From UBA6382 sp963617965 (GTDB taxonomy: Bacteria; Bacteroidota; Bacteroidia; Bacteroidales; Bacteroidaceae), in assembly GCA_963617965.1 (NCBI GenBank), contig CAVEQO010000038.1, positions 1-19,359 on the forward strand: a stretch of DNA of 19,359 nucleotides, in the 5' to 3' direction. The notes below the pieces were generated by a model. The model did not search any database, was not told where the DNA came from, and worked only from the letters and a program-made list of their open reading frames with translations. Below, in pieces: positions 12,909-19,085 of the stretch (position 1 is the first letter of the stretch; the number at the start of each line of letters is the position of its first letter). Position numbers and translations under genes: made by a program.

Positions 12909-13618
12909 TTTCCACCCCCTTTCCGTGGCAGGAGCGTGCCGCCGGGAATTAATTCTTCTCGCACGCCTCGTCCTGCCTCCATCTCGCAAGCCTCCATCTC
13001 GCAAGCCTCCATCTCGCAAGCCTCCGTCTCGCAAGTCTCCGTCTCGCAAGTCTCCATCTCGCAAGTCTCCGTCTCGCAAGCCTCCATCTCGCAAGCCTCC
13101 ATCTCGCACGGTTTTTTCTGTTCTATGTGGTAAAAAACATTCTTCGTTCCATGCCCGTTACCGGGTGTGCCGTACGCAGTGCGCCCGGAAAAATCCGGAA
13201 ACCGTTTTCCCTCCTCTCCCCCCGAAGTGAGGTCAGTGGATTTGGGGACACCTCCGGGGGGTGCAAAAAACAGCCCCCCCCGGGTATCGATTCCGTGCTT
13301 GTTCTTCCATCTTGCGACACAGTCAGCCGTGCGTTCCTTGTGCGCCGCCCGTCCGTTGTATCTCTTGGCACAGTGGATTGCGCTGTGGCATTCGTAGCAC
13401 AGCGACTGGAGGTTGCTCATGCTGTAGCACAGCGCGGCGGCCTCTTGTTCGCTGGTGGCACTCTCCACCGGGGTTATGTGGTGAACACACGTGGCTGCGG
13501 TGGTGCGCCCTTTGGCAGCGCACTGTTCACAGGCAGGATTATGTTCAAGTTTGGCAAGCCGGATGCGCCGCCACGTCTCGCTCTGAATTAGTTTTTTATA
13601 AATTGCGCTTTTGCTCAT
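12905..13618 (-). CDS. HNH endonuclease with a Cys-Glu pentapeptide tail
   Basis: This 237-residue protein starts MSKSAIYKKLIQSETWRRIR. Its HNH module has the zinc pair C30-x2-C33, 'CVHHITPVE' (44-52, catalytic His46/47), Asn69 in 'SNLQSLCYECHSAIH' and the second zinc pair C74-x2-C77 with H82. HNH nucleases of this kind cut DNA near packaging sites or act as homing enzymes. After residue 110 comes a Gly/Pro-rich linker holding G8 and T6 runs, then nine pentapeptides of the form C-E-[MT]-E-[AT] (171-215), then a short basic end. The stop overlaps the next ATG, which supports translation through the repeats. The start overlaps the upstream gene by 23 bases. The repeat tail is not usual for HNH proteins. 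Confidence 0.85.
   Translation of the reverse strand: MSKSAIYKKLIQSETWRRIRLAKLEHNPACEQCAAKGRTTAATCVHHITPVESATSEQEAAALCYSMSNLQSLCYECHSAIHCAKRYNGRAAHKERTADCVARWKNKHGIDTRGGLFFAPPGGVPKSTDLTSGGEEGKRFPDFSGRTAYGTPGNGHGTKNVFYHIEQKKPCEMEACEMEACETETCEMETCETETCETEACEMEACEMEACEMEAGRGVREELIPGGTLLPRKGGGK
12974..13108 (-). repeat. Nine tandem 15-bp repeats inside the HNH gene
   Basis: On the minus strand the unit is TGCGAGATGGAGGCT, nine copies in a row. Only two positions vary in most copies (ATG or ACG in codon 3, GCT or ACT in codon 5), plus GCA at the end. All three frames remain open through the array, and copy-number changes of any size would keep the frame. It translates to CEMEA, CETET, CEMET or CETEA units. 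Confidence 0.95.
13254..13283 (-). other. G8 and T6 runs within a GC hairpin in the HNH linker
   Basis: On the minus strand a run of eight G (13281-13274), a T6 (13270-13265) and a C6 (13261-13256) follow each other within 26 bases, forming a stem of about eight base pairs (CCGGGGGG with CCCCCCGG). The T run is in the loop rather than after the stem, so it is not a terminator. Homopolymers of this length are prone to slippage in replication or translation. Confidence 0.6.
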
Positions 13619-14252
13619 TGCTTTCAAAACTGCTAAGGTCACGATGTGGATGGCGAATGTAAGGAGAAGAGACAGGAACTTGCCCGAACTCGCTGCGCGA
13701 ATCGTCAGCAAACAGGTCGCGCAGATCGCGCGCGTCGGGGTCTTCGTCCAGCATGGCCAGAACTCTGTCAATGGTTTCATATACAGAATTGCAACCGAGG
13801 GAGACACCCACCGCCCGGAGGCGGCGGTAGAATCCGGGAATCGTTCGGCAAAGGAACGTTTCAAGAATTGATTGTACATTGCTGTTTTGCGTCTGCCGCC
13901 CGTCTGGAGTTGTGTCCACAAGAACGGGGGACGTTCCCGTCCGCCCCTGTCCGGCGACGAAGTACACAGCCGATTCTATGCTTTGACGCGTTGTCGGATC
14001 GCACGGGTTGAACGAATTTTTTCCGAAGCTCAAATCATCAAAAAGGCGGAGCATGGTTGCCAGGTCATCAGACATGGGAACGGGGTGGCTCATCAGCGCA
14101 ACGAAGACCTTGCACGCCTCCTGTAGTAGCGTGTACGTGGTCGTGCCCCGGCGGCGTGCAAGTTCTGTCAGCATCTCTGCCGCCTCCGGGCTTACCTTGG
14201 TCGCAATCACTTTGTATTTTTTGACGCTTGAACGACTTCCATCTGTACACAT
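13596..14252 (-). CDS. Protein with a possible ribbon-helix-helix N-terminus
   Basis: This 218-residue protein begins MCTDGSRSSVKKYKVIATKV. The stretch 'KYKVIATKVSPEAAEMLTEL' followed by 'ARRRGTTTYTLLQEACKVFV' (about 12-52) has a strand followed by two helices and fits a ribbon-helix-helix or similar DNA-binding domain. The rest is helical, with 'IESAVYFVAGQGRTGTSPVL' and 'TIPGFYRRLRAVGVSLGCNS', and is not recognised. The start overlaps the primase gene by 46 bases and the end overlaps the HNH gene by 23, so it is embedded in a compressed operon. A role as replication or operon regulator is inference. Confidence 0.72.
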   Translation of the reverse strand: MCTDGSRSSVKKYKVIATKVSPEAAEMLTELARRRGTTTYTLLQEACKVFVALMSHPVPMSDDLATMLRLFDDLSFGKNSFNPCDPTTRQSIESAVYFVAGQGRTGTSPVLVDTTPDGRQTQNSNVQSILETFLCRTIPGFYRRLRAVGVSLGCNSVYETIDRVLAMLDEDPDARDLRDLFADDSRSEFGQVPVSSPYIRHPHRDLSSFESNEQKRNL

Positions 14253-15277
14253 TCGGTCAATTCTTTAAAATTTACAAAATCATTCTTTAACTTTTCAAAG
14301 CGTTGTGCGGCCTCCTGCTTCTCGTCTGCCATGACTCGCAGGAGTATGTCGGCGATGTCCGCAGTCGCCGGGTCACGTTCCGGCTCGTACAGCTGCTCCA
14401 CGAAGCTGCTGACGGTGATCGAGCGGTCTATGTCCGCCAGCCGTCGTGTCCAATCTTGGAAACCGTCATGGTCGGGGTAGGCTGTTATCTTTCGGCGTGC
14501 CCTGAGAAGAGGTGCAAGGGTGGCGGCGTTTACGTGGGTAAGCCCTCCTGAAGCAACCCAGACGCGCTCGTTCATCGGAAAGAAAGCACTGCACACCACG
14601 GCACTCTTTTCGCTTTCGACAAGACATACCGTTGCGCCCGGATGGCTGGCAACGAGGTGAAGCCCGAACAGGCAACCCACGTACTCGTATTCGTCCGCAG
14701 GGAAGACTCCACGGACGGCTGTATGTATCCACCCCGGCGGTCTGTTCTTGTCCCTGTGTCCGTCCGCTTTGTAAGCAATCTGCTTGCCGCTCCTCACGTG
14801 CCCTTGCTCGTCTATCTGCCACCATATGGTTCTGCCGAGCTTGTCCGTGCCCACGCCGTAAGCCGCCAGTGCCGCCTCCAGCCGTTGCCGCTGTTCCCCG
14901 TCCCACGGCAGGGAGCGCAGGAATTGCAGCAGGACGTTGCGCCCGTTGTCTTTGGTTTTGGCGGCAACCCACGCAGACGGCATTGTTATTGCCCGCTTGG
15001 CCGGCCTGTCCCCCGCCACCGTTGCAACAGCCCTGTTGGCATCGTGGTCGGGATTCTCCTTGCGGAACTCGCGTGGCGGCAGATGGTAGCAGCAGTTCCT
15101 TTCGCGGTTGCAGCGTCCGCACGTCCTGTCCAGAGGCTCTCCCGTAGCGTCCACATAAGGCTTGAACTCCTTGCGTCCGCAGCCGGGGCACACCCGCCAC
15201 TCATGCCCCAGCCGCGCCATGTCCGCAGCGGTGGCGAGGTGGTAAACGTAGCGGGATGTGTCTTGATTCTTCTGCAT
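14207..15277 (-). CDS. Primase-like protein with zinc finger and toprim motifs (DUF6371-like)
   Basis: This 356-residue protein probably primes phage DNA replication. The N-terminus has a zinc-binding pattern 'CPGCGRKEFKPYVD' (C30, C33) and 'CGRCNRERNCCYH' (C53, C56). The toprim core shows 'VCLVESEKSAVV' (Glu221) and 'YPDHDGFQDW' (Asp269, Asp271), the metal ligands of toprim enzymes. This zinc-toprim layout, with 'WW.ID..G..r.gK...Y', is that of DUF6371 proteins of Bacteroidota mobile elements. It lies downstream of the RepA-like ATPase gene, from which it is separated by a hairpin region. ATG 15277 follows a very A/G-rich leader (15278-15360), with no promoter of the TTTG/TAnnTTTG type that I can see. 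Confidence 0.87.
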   Translation of the reverse strand: MQKNQDTSRYVYHLATAADMARLGHEWRVCPGCGRKEFKPYVDATGEPLDRTCGRCNRERNCCYHLPPREFRKENPDHDANRAVATVAGDRPAKRAITMPSAWVAAKTKDNGRNVLLQFLRSLPWDGEQRQRLEAALAAYGVGTDKLGRTIWWQIDEQGHVRSGKQIAYKADGHRDKNRPPGWIHTAVRGVFPADEYEYVGCLFGLHLVASHPGATVCLVESEKSAVVCSAFFPMNERVWVASGGLTHVNAATLAPLLRARRKITAYPDHDGFQDWTRRLADIDRSITVSSFVEQLYEPERDPATADIADILLRVMADEKQEAAQRFEKLKNDFVNFKELTECVQMEVVQASKNTK

Positions 15278-15371
15278 AGCTTCTTTTTTGCTTCTTTTTT
15301 CTTGTTGTTTTTGATTTGAAAAAACTCTTTTTTGTTTGTTGTGGTTTTACAAAAACACACAGATCTCTCTA

Positions 15372-15416
15372 ACCCTGTTCCTGCCTATCTATCTAAAGAT
15401 AGGCAGGACACAGGGT
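15372..15416. repeat. 19-bp inverted repeat (candidate origin or RNA element)
   Basis: ACCCTGTTCCTGCCTATCT (15372-15390) pairs with 15397-15416 over 19 base pairs, with one unpaired C (15409) and a six-base loop ATCTAA. No T run follows on either strand, so termination is not the obvious role. It lies between the RepA-like ATPase and primase genes, a frequent place for replication origins. The rest of 15278-15606 holds an A-rich leader and the doubtful ORF below. Confidence 0.85.
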
Positions 15417-15595
15417 AATATTGTACTGTTTGCTCCTTTCTTCTCTCTTTTTGATTTTGCCGCCGTTCCGTTTGCAGCCAATACAAGCCCGTAAAGCGCA
15501 TTTCTCCGCTCCTGCGGGCAACCATCCGCCAAACGCCCCGTAAATGTCTCTACGGGGCTGAAAACAGCCTTGAATTGAAAATTACAAACCCTCAT
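15389..15595 (-). CDS. Doubtful small ORF between replication genes
   Basis: A 68-codon frame starts with ATG eleven bases after the RepA-like stop and ends inside the hairpin (MRVCNFQFKAVFSPVETFTG ...). No family is recognised. The spacing after the upstream gene is favourable, but the ending within the inverted repeat and the lack of a clear domain speak against it. Confidence 0.35.
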   Translation of the reverse strand: MRVCNFQFKAVFSPVETFTGRLADGCPQERRNALYGLVLAANGTAAKSKREKKGANSTILPCVLPIFR

Positions 15596-15606
15596 GCCTT
15601 GTATCG

Positions 15607-16698
15607 TTAAAACGGAGCTTCCTCCTCGCCGTTCTTCTCAAACGGCAGTTCCGGAGCTTTCCTGTCCGCAGTCCAGATGTATTTCCCCGTTTCTGTGCGG
15701 GCTATCACGCCCGCCGTCTCAGCTTGGGCTATGAACCTCCAAGCCTTGGTCGTGCCGCACGACTGCCGCGTTTTGACATACTCCACCACCTTCCGCGCGC
15801 CGGCAGCACCGGGCGACGGCACGACAGGGCGGAACAGGTCAGCCAGAGCGGCGCGCTCCGCCGCGTCTATCTGCGCCAGCTCATCCTCGCCCACCAGCAC
15901 GGGCAGGCCGAACGGCTTGTTGTCGTCGATGCGGAACTTCACGCTCTTGATGTCCCGGTGGCTGCGGGCCGCCACCTCTTCCGCCGTGTAGACCGCGTCG
16001 TTGTCTTCCGTCGCGCTCTTTTTTTTTGTCATGTAGAGGATGTCCGCAACCTTGTTCCCGAGCTCCGTGCCAAGGTGCCCGCGCATCTTCTCCGAGTTCG
16101 GATTCACGTGCAGCACGCACCACACGGCGCACCCCGTCGCGCTGCTCACGCGCATCAGGTCGCCCACCAGGGCGTTGCTCTGGTCTATGTCGTTGAAGTC
16201 GCCAAGCAGGTCGCGCACGCCGTCCACCACGGCCATGTCCGGACGCAGGTGCTCTATGGCACGCAGCACGAAGTCCCGCCGCTCCTCGCAGTCCATTTCG
16301 CGCAGGTGGAACACGGTGAAGCGGTCGTTGTCCTCCATGAAAGGCCAGCCGCACACGCTGTGCACGCGCCGCAGTATGCGCTGCCCGTCCGCCTCGTCCT
16401 GTTCCGTGTCGAAATACACGCAGCGTGCGTCCGGCTTGCGGCTCTCCACGCCCAGAAAACGCCCGCACAGCAAAGCGGCGCACAGCGACATGGCAAACCA
16501 GCTCTTGCCGGCTTTCTTCTCCGCAGCAATCGCCATCACGTTGCCGCGGGGAGCGAAACCCACGCCGTCACGCGACAGAAGGTACTCCTTCTCCGCCAAT
16601 TCGGAGGAAGCCTTTATCCGCCACAGCTCGATCTGCTCGCGGATAGTCCGGGACTCCTCGTTCTCCAGCGCACCGAGCGCATCAGACAGCGAATCCAT
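15607..16698 (-). CDS. RepA/RecA-like replication ATPase with C-terminal winged helix
   Basis: This 363-residue protein has a RecA-type ATPase core of the AAA_25/RepA helicase kind: a Walker A variant 'AAEKKAGKSWFAM' (58-70), 'CVYFDTEQDEADGQRILRRV' (93-112) with the acidic residues that follow strand 2, Walker B 'DMAVVDGVRDLL' (154-165), the 'CVLHVNPNSEKMRGHLG' segment (194-210), then 'KVADILYMTK'. Residues about 300-345 look like a winged helix (KTRQSCGTTKAWRFIAQA). This set is typical of phage and plasmid replication proteins that unwind DNA or load a helicase. The gene follows the DUF3127-like gene by four bases. The first glycine of the usual GxxxxGK(S/T) is Ala59, a modest deviation known in RepA-like proteins. 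Confidence 0.88.
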   Translation of the reverse strand: MDSLSDALGALENEESRTIREQIELWRIKASSELAEKEYLLSRDGVGFAPRGNVMAIAAEKKAGKSWFAMSLCAALLCGRFLGVESRKPDARCVYFDTEQDEADGQRILRRVHSVCGWPFMEDNDRFTVFHLREMDCEERRDFVLRAIEHLRPDMAVVDGVRDLLGDFNDIDQSNALVGDLMRVSSATGCAVWCVLHVNPNSEKMRGHLGTELGNKVADILYMTKKKSATEDNDAVYTAEEVAARSHRDIKSVKFRIDDNKPFGLPVLVGEDELAQIDAAERAALADLFRPVVPSPGAAGARKVVEYVKTRQSCGTTKAWRFIAQAETAGVIARTETGKYIWTADRKAPELPFEKNGEEEAPF

Positions 16699-16702
16699 CC
16701 GC

Positions 16703-17014
16703 CTACACCTGGCCTATGGCATCCGCCGCCGTGCCGCCGCCGTTGCCCGCGCCGCTCACCGGCTGCAGGCCCACCGCACGGGCGTGGGTGTACCACCGCC
16801 CGTTGTACTCGCGGCTCTGAACGTAGAACGTCACCTTCACGCACTCGCCGGGCTTCACGCTGTCCACCAGTGCGGCGTTGCGCACCTCAAAGCACACGGT
16901 CTTCGGATAGCTTTCCATCGTCTCGCCGACCACGTTCTGCCGCACCCACGCCCCGGAGTCGCTCACGCCCCGCTGCGCCTCTTCCAATGTTAGGATTTTT
17001 ACGATTAGTTCCAT
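16703..17014 (-). CDS. DUF3127-like OB-fold-type protein, possible ssDNA-binding protein
   Basis: This 103-residue protein starts MELIVKILTLEEAQRGVSDS and has 'ESYPKTVCFEVRNAALVDSV' and 'PGECVKVTFYVQSREYNGRW', then 'YTHARAVGLQPV'. The blocks 'yPk.vcFev', 'G..v.v.f...sReYnGRWYt' are the signature of DUF3127, which I know from Bacteroidota genomes and mobile elements. The strand pattern suggests an OB fold, and the place just before the RepA-like gene supports single-strand binding in replication; that role is inference. The long frame upstream to 17371 is a shadow. Confidence 0.87.
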   Translation of the reverse strand: MELIVKILTLEEAQRGVSDSGAWVRQNVVGETMESYPKTVCFEVRNAALVDSVKPGECVKVTFYVQSREYNGRWYTHARAVGLQPVSGAGNGGGTAADAIGQV

Positions 17015-17037
17015 TCTTTTGTATACTGAAAAAACGA

Positions 17038-17340
17038 TTATTCTGCAAAAAAATTCTGCTCCTGCGCCTTGCACCCGGCCATCACTCCGCGAAGCCACGT
17101 GCGCCCCGCTTCCGTCCACACCGTGATCCAAGACGCGCCGTACATTCCCGACGGCAGACGGTACTCCGCCGCACGCATCTCCGTATAGCCGCGCCCGGCA
17201 TGCCTCGCCGTCAGCTTCCATGTCCGCCCGGCGCGCACCACCAGTCCGCACCGCTCCAGCGTGCGCCGCAGGTCCTGCGCGCTCTTCGCGCCAAGCTCCG
17301 CCGCCATGTCGGTCATCGTGTATGTTTTCGCCTCTTCCAT
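17038..17340 (-). CDS. KilAC-domain-like protein (stand-alone antirepressor C-terminal domain)
   Basis: This 100-residue protein has 'YTMTDMAAELGAKSAQDLRR' (7-26), 'TLERCGLVVRAGRTWKLTAR' (27-46), 'HAGRGYTEMRAAEYRLP' and 'VWTEAGRTWLRGVM'. The sequence 'mt..A.elg.ksa..L...L...g.v...g..w.Lta.h...Gy.......... WT..G...l' is that of the KilAC (phage antirepressor C-terminal) domain. The usual Bro-N or other N-terminal domain is absent. It could regulate the switch or DNA replication. A GTG at 17355 overlaps the previous stop (GTGA) and would add five residues; I prefer ATG 17340. Confidence 0.83.
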   Translation of the reverse strand: MEEAKTYTMTDMAAELGAKSAQDLRRTLERCGLVVRAGRTWKLTARHAGRGYTEMRAAEYRLPSGMYGASWITVWTEAGRTWLRGVMAGCKAQEQNFFAE

Positions 17341-17351
17341 GCCGTTTCCCG

Positions 17352-17684
17352 TCACCGCAGAAGCTCGTCAAGGTCCTCCGGCTTTCCGCACCGCGCCCTC
17401 ACCTTGTGCAGCGTCACGAAGGCAACCGTCGCACCGTCTGCGAATACATAATGGAGGCACTCGAACCTGACCATCTTTACCGTAATGTCCCTGCCCCACG
17501 AAAGGCGCAGGTTTATCTCCCTCACCCGCTCGTCAAACCACTCCAGGAGCGTTTGAGGCGTGAGCTGCTCGTCAAACGAAACCGTTGTGTAGAAGAACCC
17601 CTTCAGGATCTTCGACAGAGCCTCCGTCCGCTTGTTGTGGACGTTGATTTTCGTGGCGGGGAAAAAATACTCTCCCTTTTCCAT
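17352..17684 (-). CDS. Protein of unknown function
   Basis: This 110-residue protein starts MEKGEYFFPATKINVHNKRT. Later parts are 'ILKGFFYTTVSFDEQLTPQT', 'LLEWFDERVREINLRLSWGR' and a strand-rich end. It resembles no family that I know. ATG 17684 follows an A-rich leader, and the frame upstream of it (to 17813) crosses the tRNA-like element and is not coding in character. The stop overlaps the KilAC frame. Confidence 0.7.
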   Translation of the reverse strand: MEKGEYFFPATKINVHNKRTEALSKILKGFFYTTVSFDEQLTPQTLLEWFDERVREINLRLSWGRDITVKMVRFECLHYVFADGATVAFVTLHKVRARCGKPEDLDELLR

Positions 17685-17711
17685 TGTCCTTTTTGTTTGT
17701 TTGGTTGTGTG

Positions 17712-17825
17712 TGGGGTGGGCGGAATCGAACCGCCGCGCCTAAAAACTATCAGAAGATTTGTTAACGAACATGAAAACAAGTTGCTTACACTCGCAAGCC
17801 CGTGCCGCTGCACCGCTTCACCCCT
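17712..17825 (-). other. tRNA-like element (perfect T-arm and acceptor-like stem)
   Basis: On the minus strand, GGCGG-TTCGATT-CCGCC (17735-17719) is a canonical T-arm of five base pairs and a seven-base loop. It is followed directly by CACCCCA (17718-17712), of which CACCCC pairs with GGGGTG (17824-17819). The enclosed stretch begins with a D-arm-like GTG-CAGCGG-CAC (17813-17802) and a hairpin GCTTGC-GAGT-GTAAGC (17799-17784). The whole is about 114 bases, too long for a normal tRNA. I find no anticodon loop with U33, no CCA end, and the first acceptor pair is A-A. A degenerate phage tRNA, an unusual class II tRNA, or an att-like tRNA fragment are all possible. It fills the only sizeable non-coding gap in this part of the operon. 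Confidence 0.5.
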
Positions 17826-17837
17826 GCCGCAACGCCC

Positions 17838-18140
17838 TCACGGCGTGCAAAGTCTCCTTGCCTGGAGATACTCCTCGTAAGTCTCGCGCAGTTCCTCCTT
17901 TTTGAATTTCCATGCGCAACGCCCCCCGGCCGTGCCGGTCTTCATCTTGCCCGGAAACAGCTCCAGATGAGCCTTCAGCCACGTCACGCTCTTGCCCAGC
18001 TCCTCAGCCGCCGCCCTGGTGCCGACCCACGTGCAGCAGCCCTGCCGCGGGGCCGCACCCAGCACGTCGGCCAGGCGCGCCGCCTCTTCGGGCCTGTTCC
18101 GCAGATACGCCACCAGGGCGTTGAACTCGCGCCTGTCCAT
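17838..18140 (-). CDS. Small helix-turn-helix-type DNA-binding protein
   Basis: This 100-residue protein starts MDRREFNALVAYLRNRPEEA. The stretch 'TWVGTRAAAEELGKSVTWLK' (about 55-74) followed by 'KMKTGTAGGRCAWKFKKEEL' (about 83-102 of the longer frame) resembles an excisionase-like or helix-turn-helix domain with a beta-hairpin wing ending in 'KF.kee.'. It may be an early regulator or excisionase; its distance from the integrase gene argues neither way. The ATG at 18140 overlaps the stop of the preceding membrane protein (TGATG). An ATG at 18155 would add five residues. Confidence 0.75.
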   Translation of the reverse strand: MDRREFNALVAYLRNRPEEAARLADVLGAAPRQGCCTWVGTRAAAEELGKSVTWLKAHLELFPGKMKTGTAGGRCAWKFKKEELRETYEEYLQARRLCTP

Positions 18141-18367
18141 CACTCCCCGAGCCATTTGCCGAGCCGCTTTCCGGCCCTGTTCGCCCACCGGGGCGACCAC
18201 AGCCGCGCCAGTACCACCGCCACGGCCATCCACAGCATCGCTATAGCTATCAGCAAGCACGAGTCAGTGCATATAAGCACGCAGCTCGGCACCATCAGCA
18301 CGGACATAACGACCACAAGCCCCTCGTCCGTCAGCCTCCTCCTCGGGAGTCTCCTTCTCCTTTTCAT
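18140..18367 (-). CDS. Small membrane protein with two transmembrane helices
   Basis: This 75-residue protein has a strongly basic start (MKRRRRLPRRRL), two hydrophobic segments (about 16-34 and 36-54) separated by a short turn with Cys, Thr, Asp and Ser, and a basic end (WSPRWANRAGKRLGKW). By the positive-inside rule both ends would be in the cytoplasm. No family is recognised. Early small membrane proteins of temperate phages often act in exclusion or host take-over, but no motif shows that here. It ends in a TGATG overlap with the next gene. Confidence 0.68.
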   Translation of the reverse strand: MKRRRRLPRRRLTDEGLVVVMSVLMVPSCVLICTDSCLLIAIAMLWMAVAVVLARLWSPRWANRAGKRLGKWLGE

Positions 18368-18398
18368 CTCTTTTTGTTTTTTGACTGTTTGCAAAAAC

Positions 18399-18593
18399 CT
18401 ATGCCAGACGCGTGATAACCTGCACGCCCGGCTTCGTCGTGGTGGTGAACCTGTAGCCCTCGCGCCGCAGGACGCAGCAAGTCTTCACCACCGTGCCGCG
18501 CTCGTACCCCTCCGGGGCCAGGCACGATTCCCCGACCTCCATGCCCCTGAGGGCATCCGCCAGAGTCAGCGTCACAAGCTGTTTCAGTTCCAT
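18399..18593 (-). CDS. First gene of the early operon, unknown function
   Basis: This 64-residue protein starts MELKQLVTLTLADALRGMEV, continues 'GESCLAPEGYERGTVVKTCC' and ends in basic strands (RREGYRFTTTTKPGVQV). It is probably a small helix plus beta-hairpin protein. No family is recognised. It is the first gene read from the minus-strand promoter at about 18633-18664. An upstream ATG at 18608 would place the start within the repressor promoter region, so I prefer 18593. Confidence 0.7.
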   Translation of the reverse strand: MELKQLVTLTLADALRGMEVGESCLAPEGYERGTVVKTCCVLRREGYRFTTTTKPGVQVITRLA

Positions 18594-18596
18594 GTT

Positions 18597-18627
18597 TTTG
18601 AATTTCAATTACTTTTTCGTAACTTTA
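18597..18627 (+). promoter_or_regulatory. Bacteroidota-type promoter of the repressor
   Basis: TTTG (18597-18600) and TAACTTTA (18620-18627) are separated by exactly 19 bases. The expected RNA start is near 18634, about 65 bases before the repressor ATG, so the operator-like repeats fall inside the 5' untranslated part. The promoter begins four bases before the first early gene on the other strand. Confidence 0.8.
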
Positions 18628-18632
18628 CGCAG

Positions 18633-18664
18633 CAAAGGTAAGAAAAACTTTACCAACGGACAAG
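18633..18664 (-). promoter_or_regulatory. Promoter of the minus-strand early operon
   Basis: Read on the minus strand, TACCTTTG (18640-18633) is a perfect -7 element TAnnTTTG. A weaker -33 element (CTTG at 18664-18661) lies 20 bases upstream. The two direct operator-like repeats cover both elements, which would allow the repressor to shut off the operon. Confidence 0.65.
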
Positions 18665-18674
18665 AAAAACTTTA
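18637..18674. promoter_or_regulatory. Operator-like repeats between divergent promoters
   Basis: AAGAAAAACTTTA occurs at 18640-18652 and again at 18662-18674, 22 bases apart (two helical turns). The first copy is also inside a near-palindrome, GGTAA-N8-TTACC (18637-18654). Repeats of a 13-mer at this distance over the -7 and -33 of the early promoter are what a dimeric XRE repressor would use. Confidence 0.7.
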
Positions 18675-18698
18675 ATTATTTTCAACAAAAATTTGAAT

Positions 18699-19085
18699 AT
18701 GGTTTGTATAGGATTGAAAATCAAAAAGTTAATGAGTGAAAAAAATATTGATGCTCCAACGCTTGCAAAAAAAATGAACAAGACAAAACAAGCTGTTTAT
18801 TATTTGCTTGAAAAAAAAGACGTTAGCACCTCAGTTCTTCGGGATCTTGCAAAAATATTCGCAGTGCCGGTAACGTTTTTCTTGACAGAAGAAAACGAGG
18901 AAGCCGTTGGCAGTCAAGAAGAAATTGACAGGATGAAAGAGGAAATAAAAAATCTGAAAAAGGAACTGGACAGGCTAAGGGGGCTGAAGTTGCCAACAAA
19001 AGACGAACGGGCCCTTGACGTTAGCATGAAGTTTTTTGAAGCGGCTAAAGAAATGTTCGCATACTACAATCAGCTGAAACAATGA
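18699..19085 (+). CDS. XRE-family repressor with coiled-coil C-terminus
   Basis: This 128-residue protein has a helix-turn-helix domain (about 5-60: 'LKIKKLMSEKNIDAPTLAKK', 'MNKTKQAVYYLLEKKDVSTS', 'LRDLAKIFAVPVTFFL') and a charged coiled-coil (72-95, 'EEIDRMKEEIKNLKKELDRL'), then a short helical end. It would maintain lysogeny by binding the operators upstream and repressing the early operon. ATG 18699 is the first; a TTG two codons earlier is less likely. The gene is much richer in A and T than all others in the window, which suggests recent exchange. In phase after its TGA, the frame goes on for 41 more GC-rich codons (next entry). Confidence 0.9.
   Translation: MVCIGLKIKKLMSEKNIDAPTLAKKMNKTKQAVYYLLEKKDVSTSVLRDLAKIFAVPVTFFLTEENEEAVGSQEEIDRMKEEIKNLKKELDRLRGLKLPTKDERALDVSMKFFEAAKEMFAYYNQLKQ

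Noticed and set aside
12974..13108. CRISPR array
   Set aside because: The units are 15 bases, directly abutting, without spacers, and lie in a coding frame.
12974..13108. Variable region of a diversity-generating retroelement
   Set aside because: No reverse transcriptase is found in the window, no template copy is visible, and the variable positions are not adenine-specific.
12699..13109. A longer version of the DUF551-like gene that begins inside the 15-bp repeats (MRDGGLRDGG type repeats)
   Set aside because: It needs a GTG start, and the repeats are open in all frames. The ATG at 12908, coupled to the HNH stop, gives a protein of normal DUF551 length.
13254..13283. Rho-independent terminator in the HNH gene
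   Set aside because: The T run is in the loop, not after the stem, and the reading frame continues to a coupled stop far downstream.
17220..17880. Plus-strand frames across the tRNA-like element and unknown gene
   Set aside because: They are shadows of minus-strand genes, rich in Arg and Pro, without a promoter or recognisable domain.
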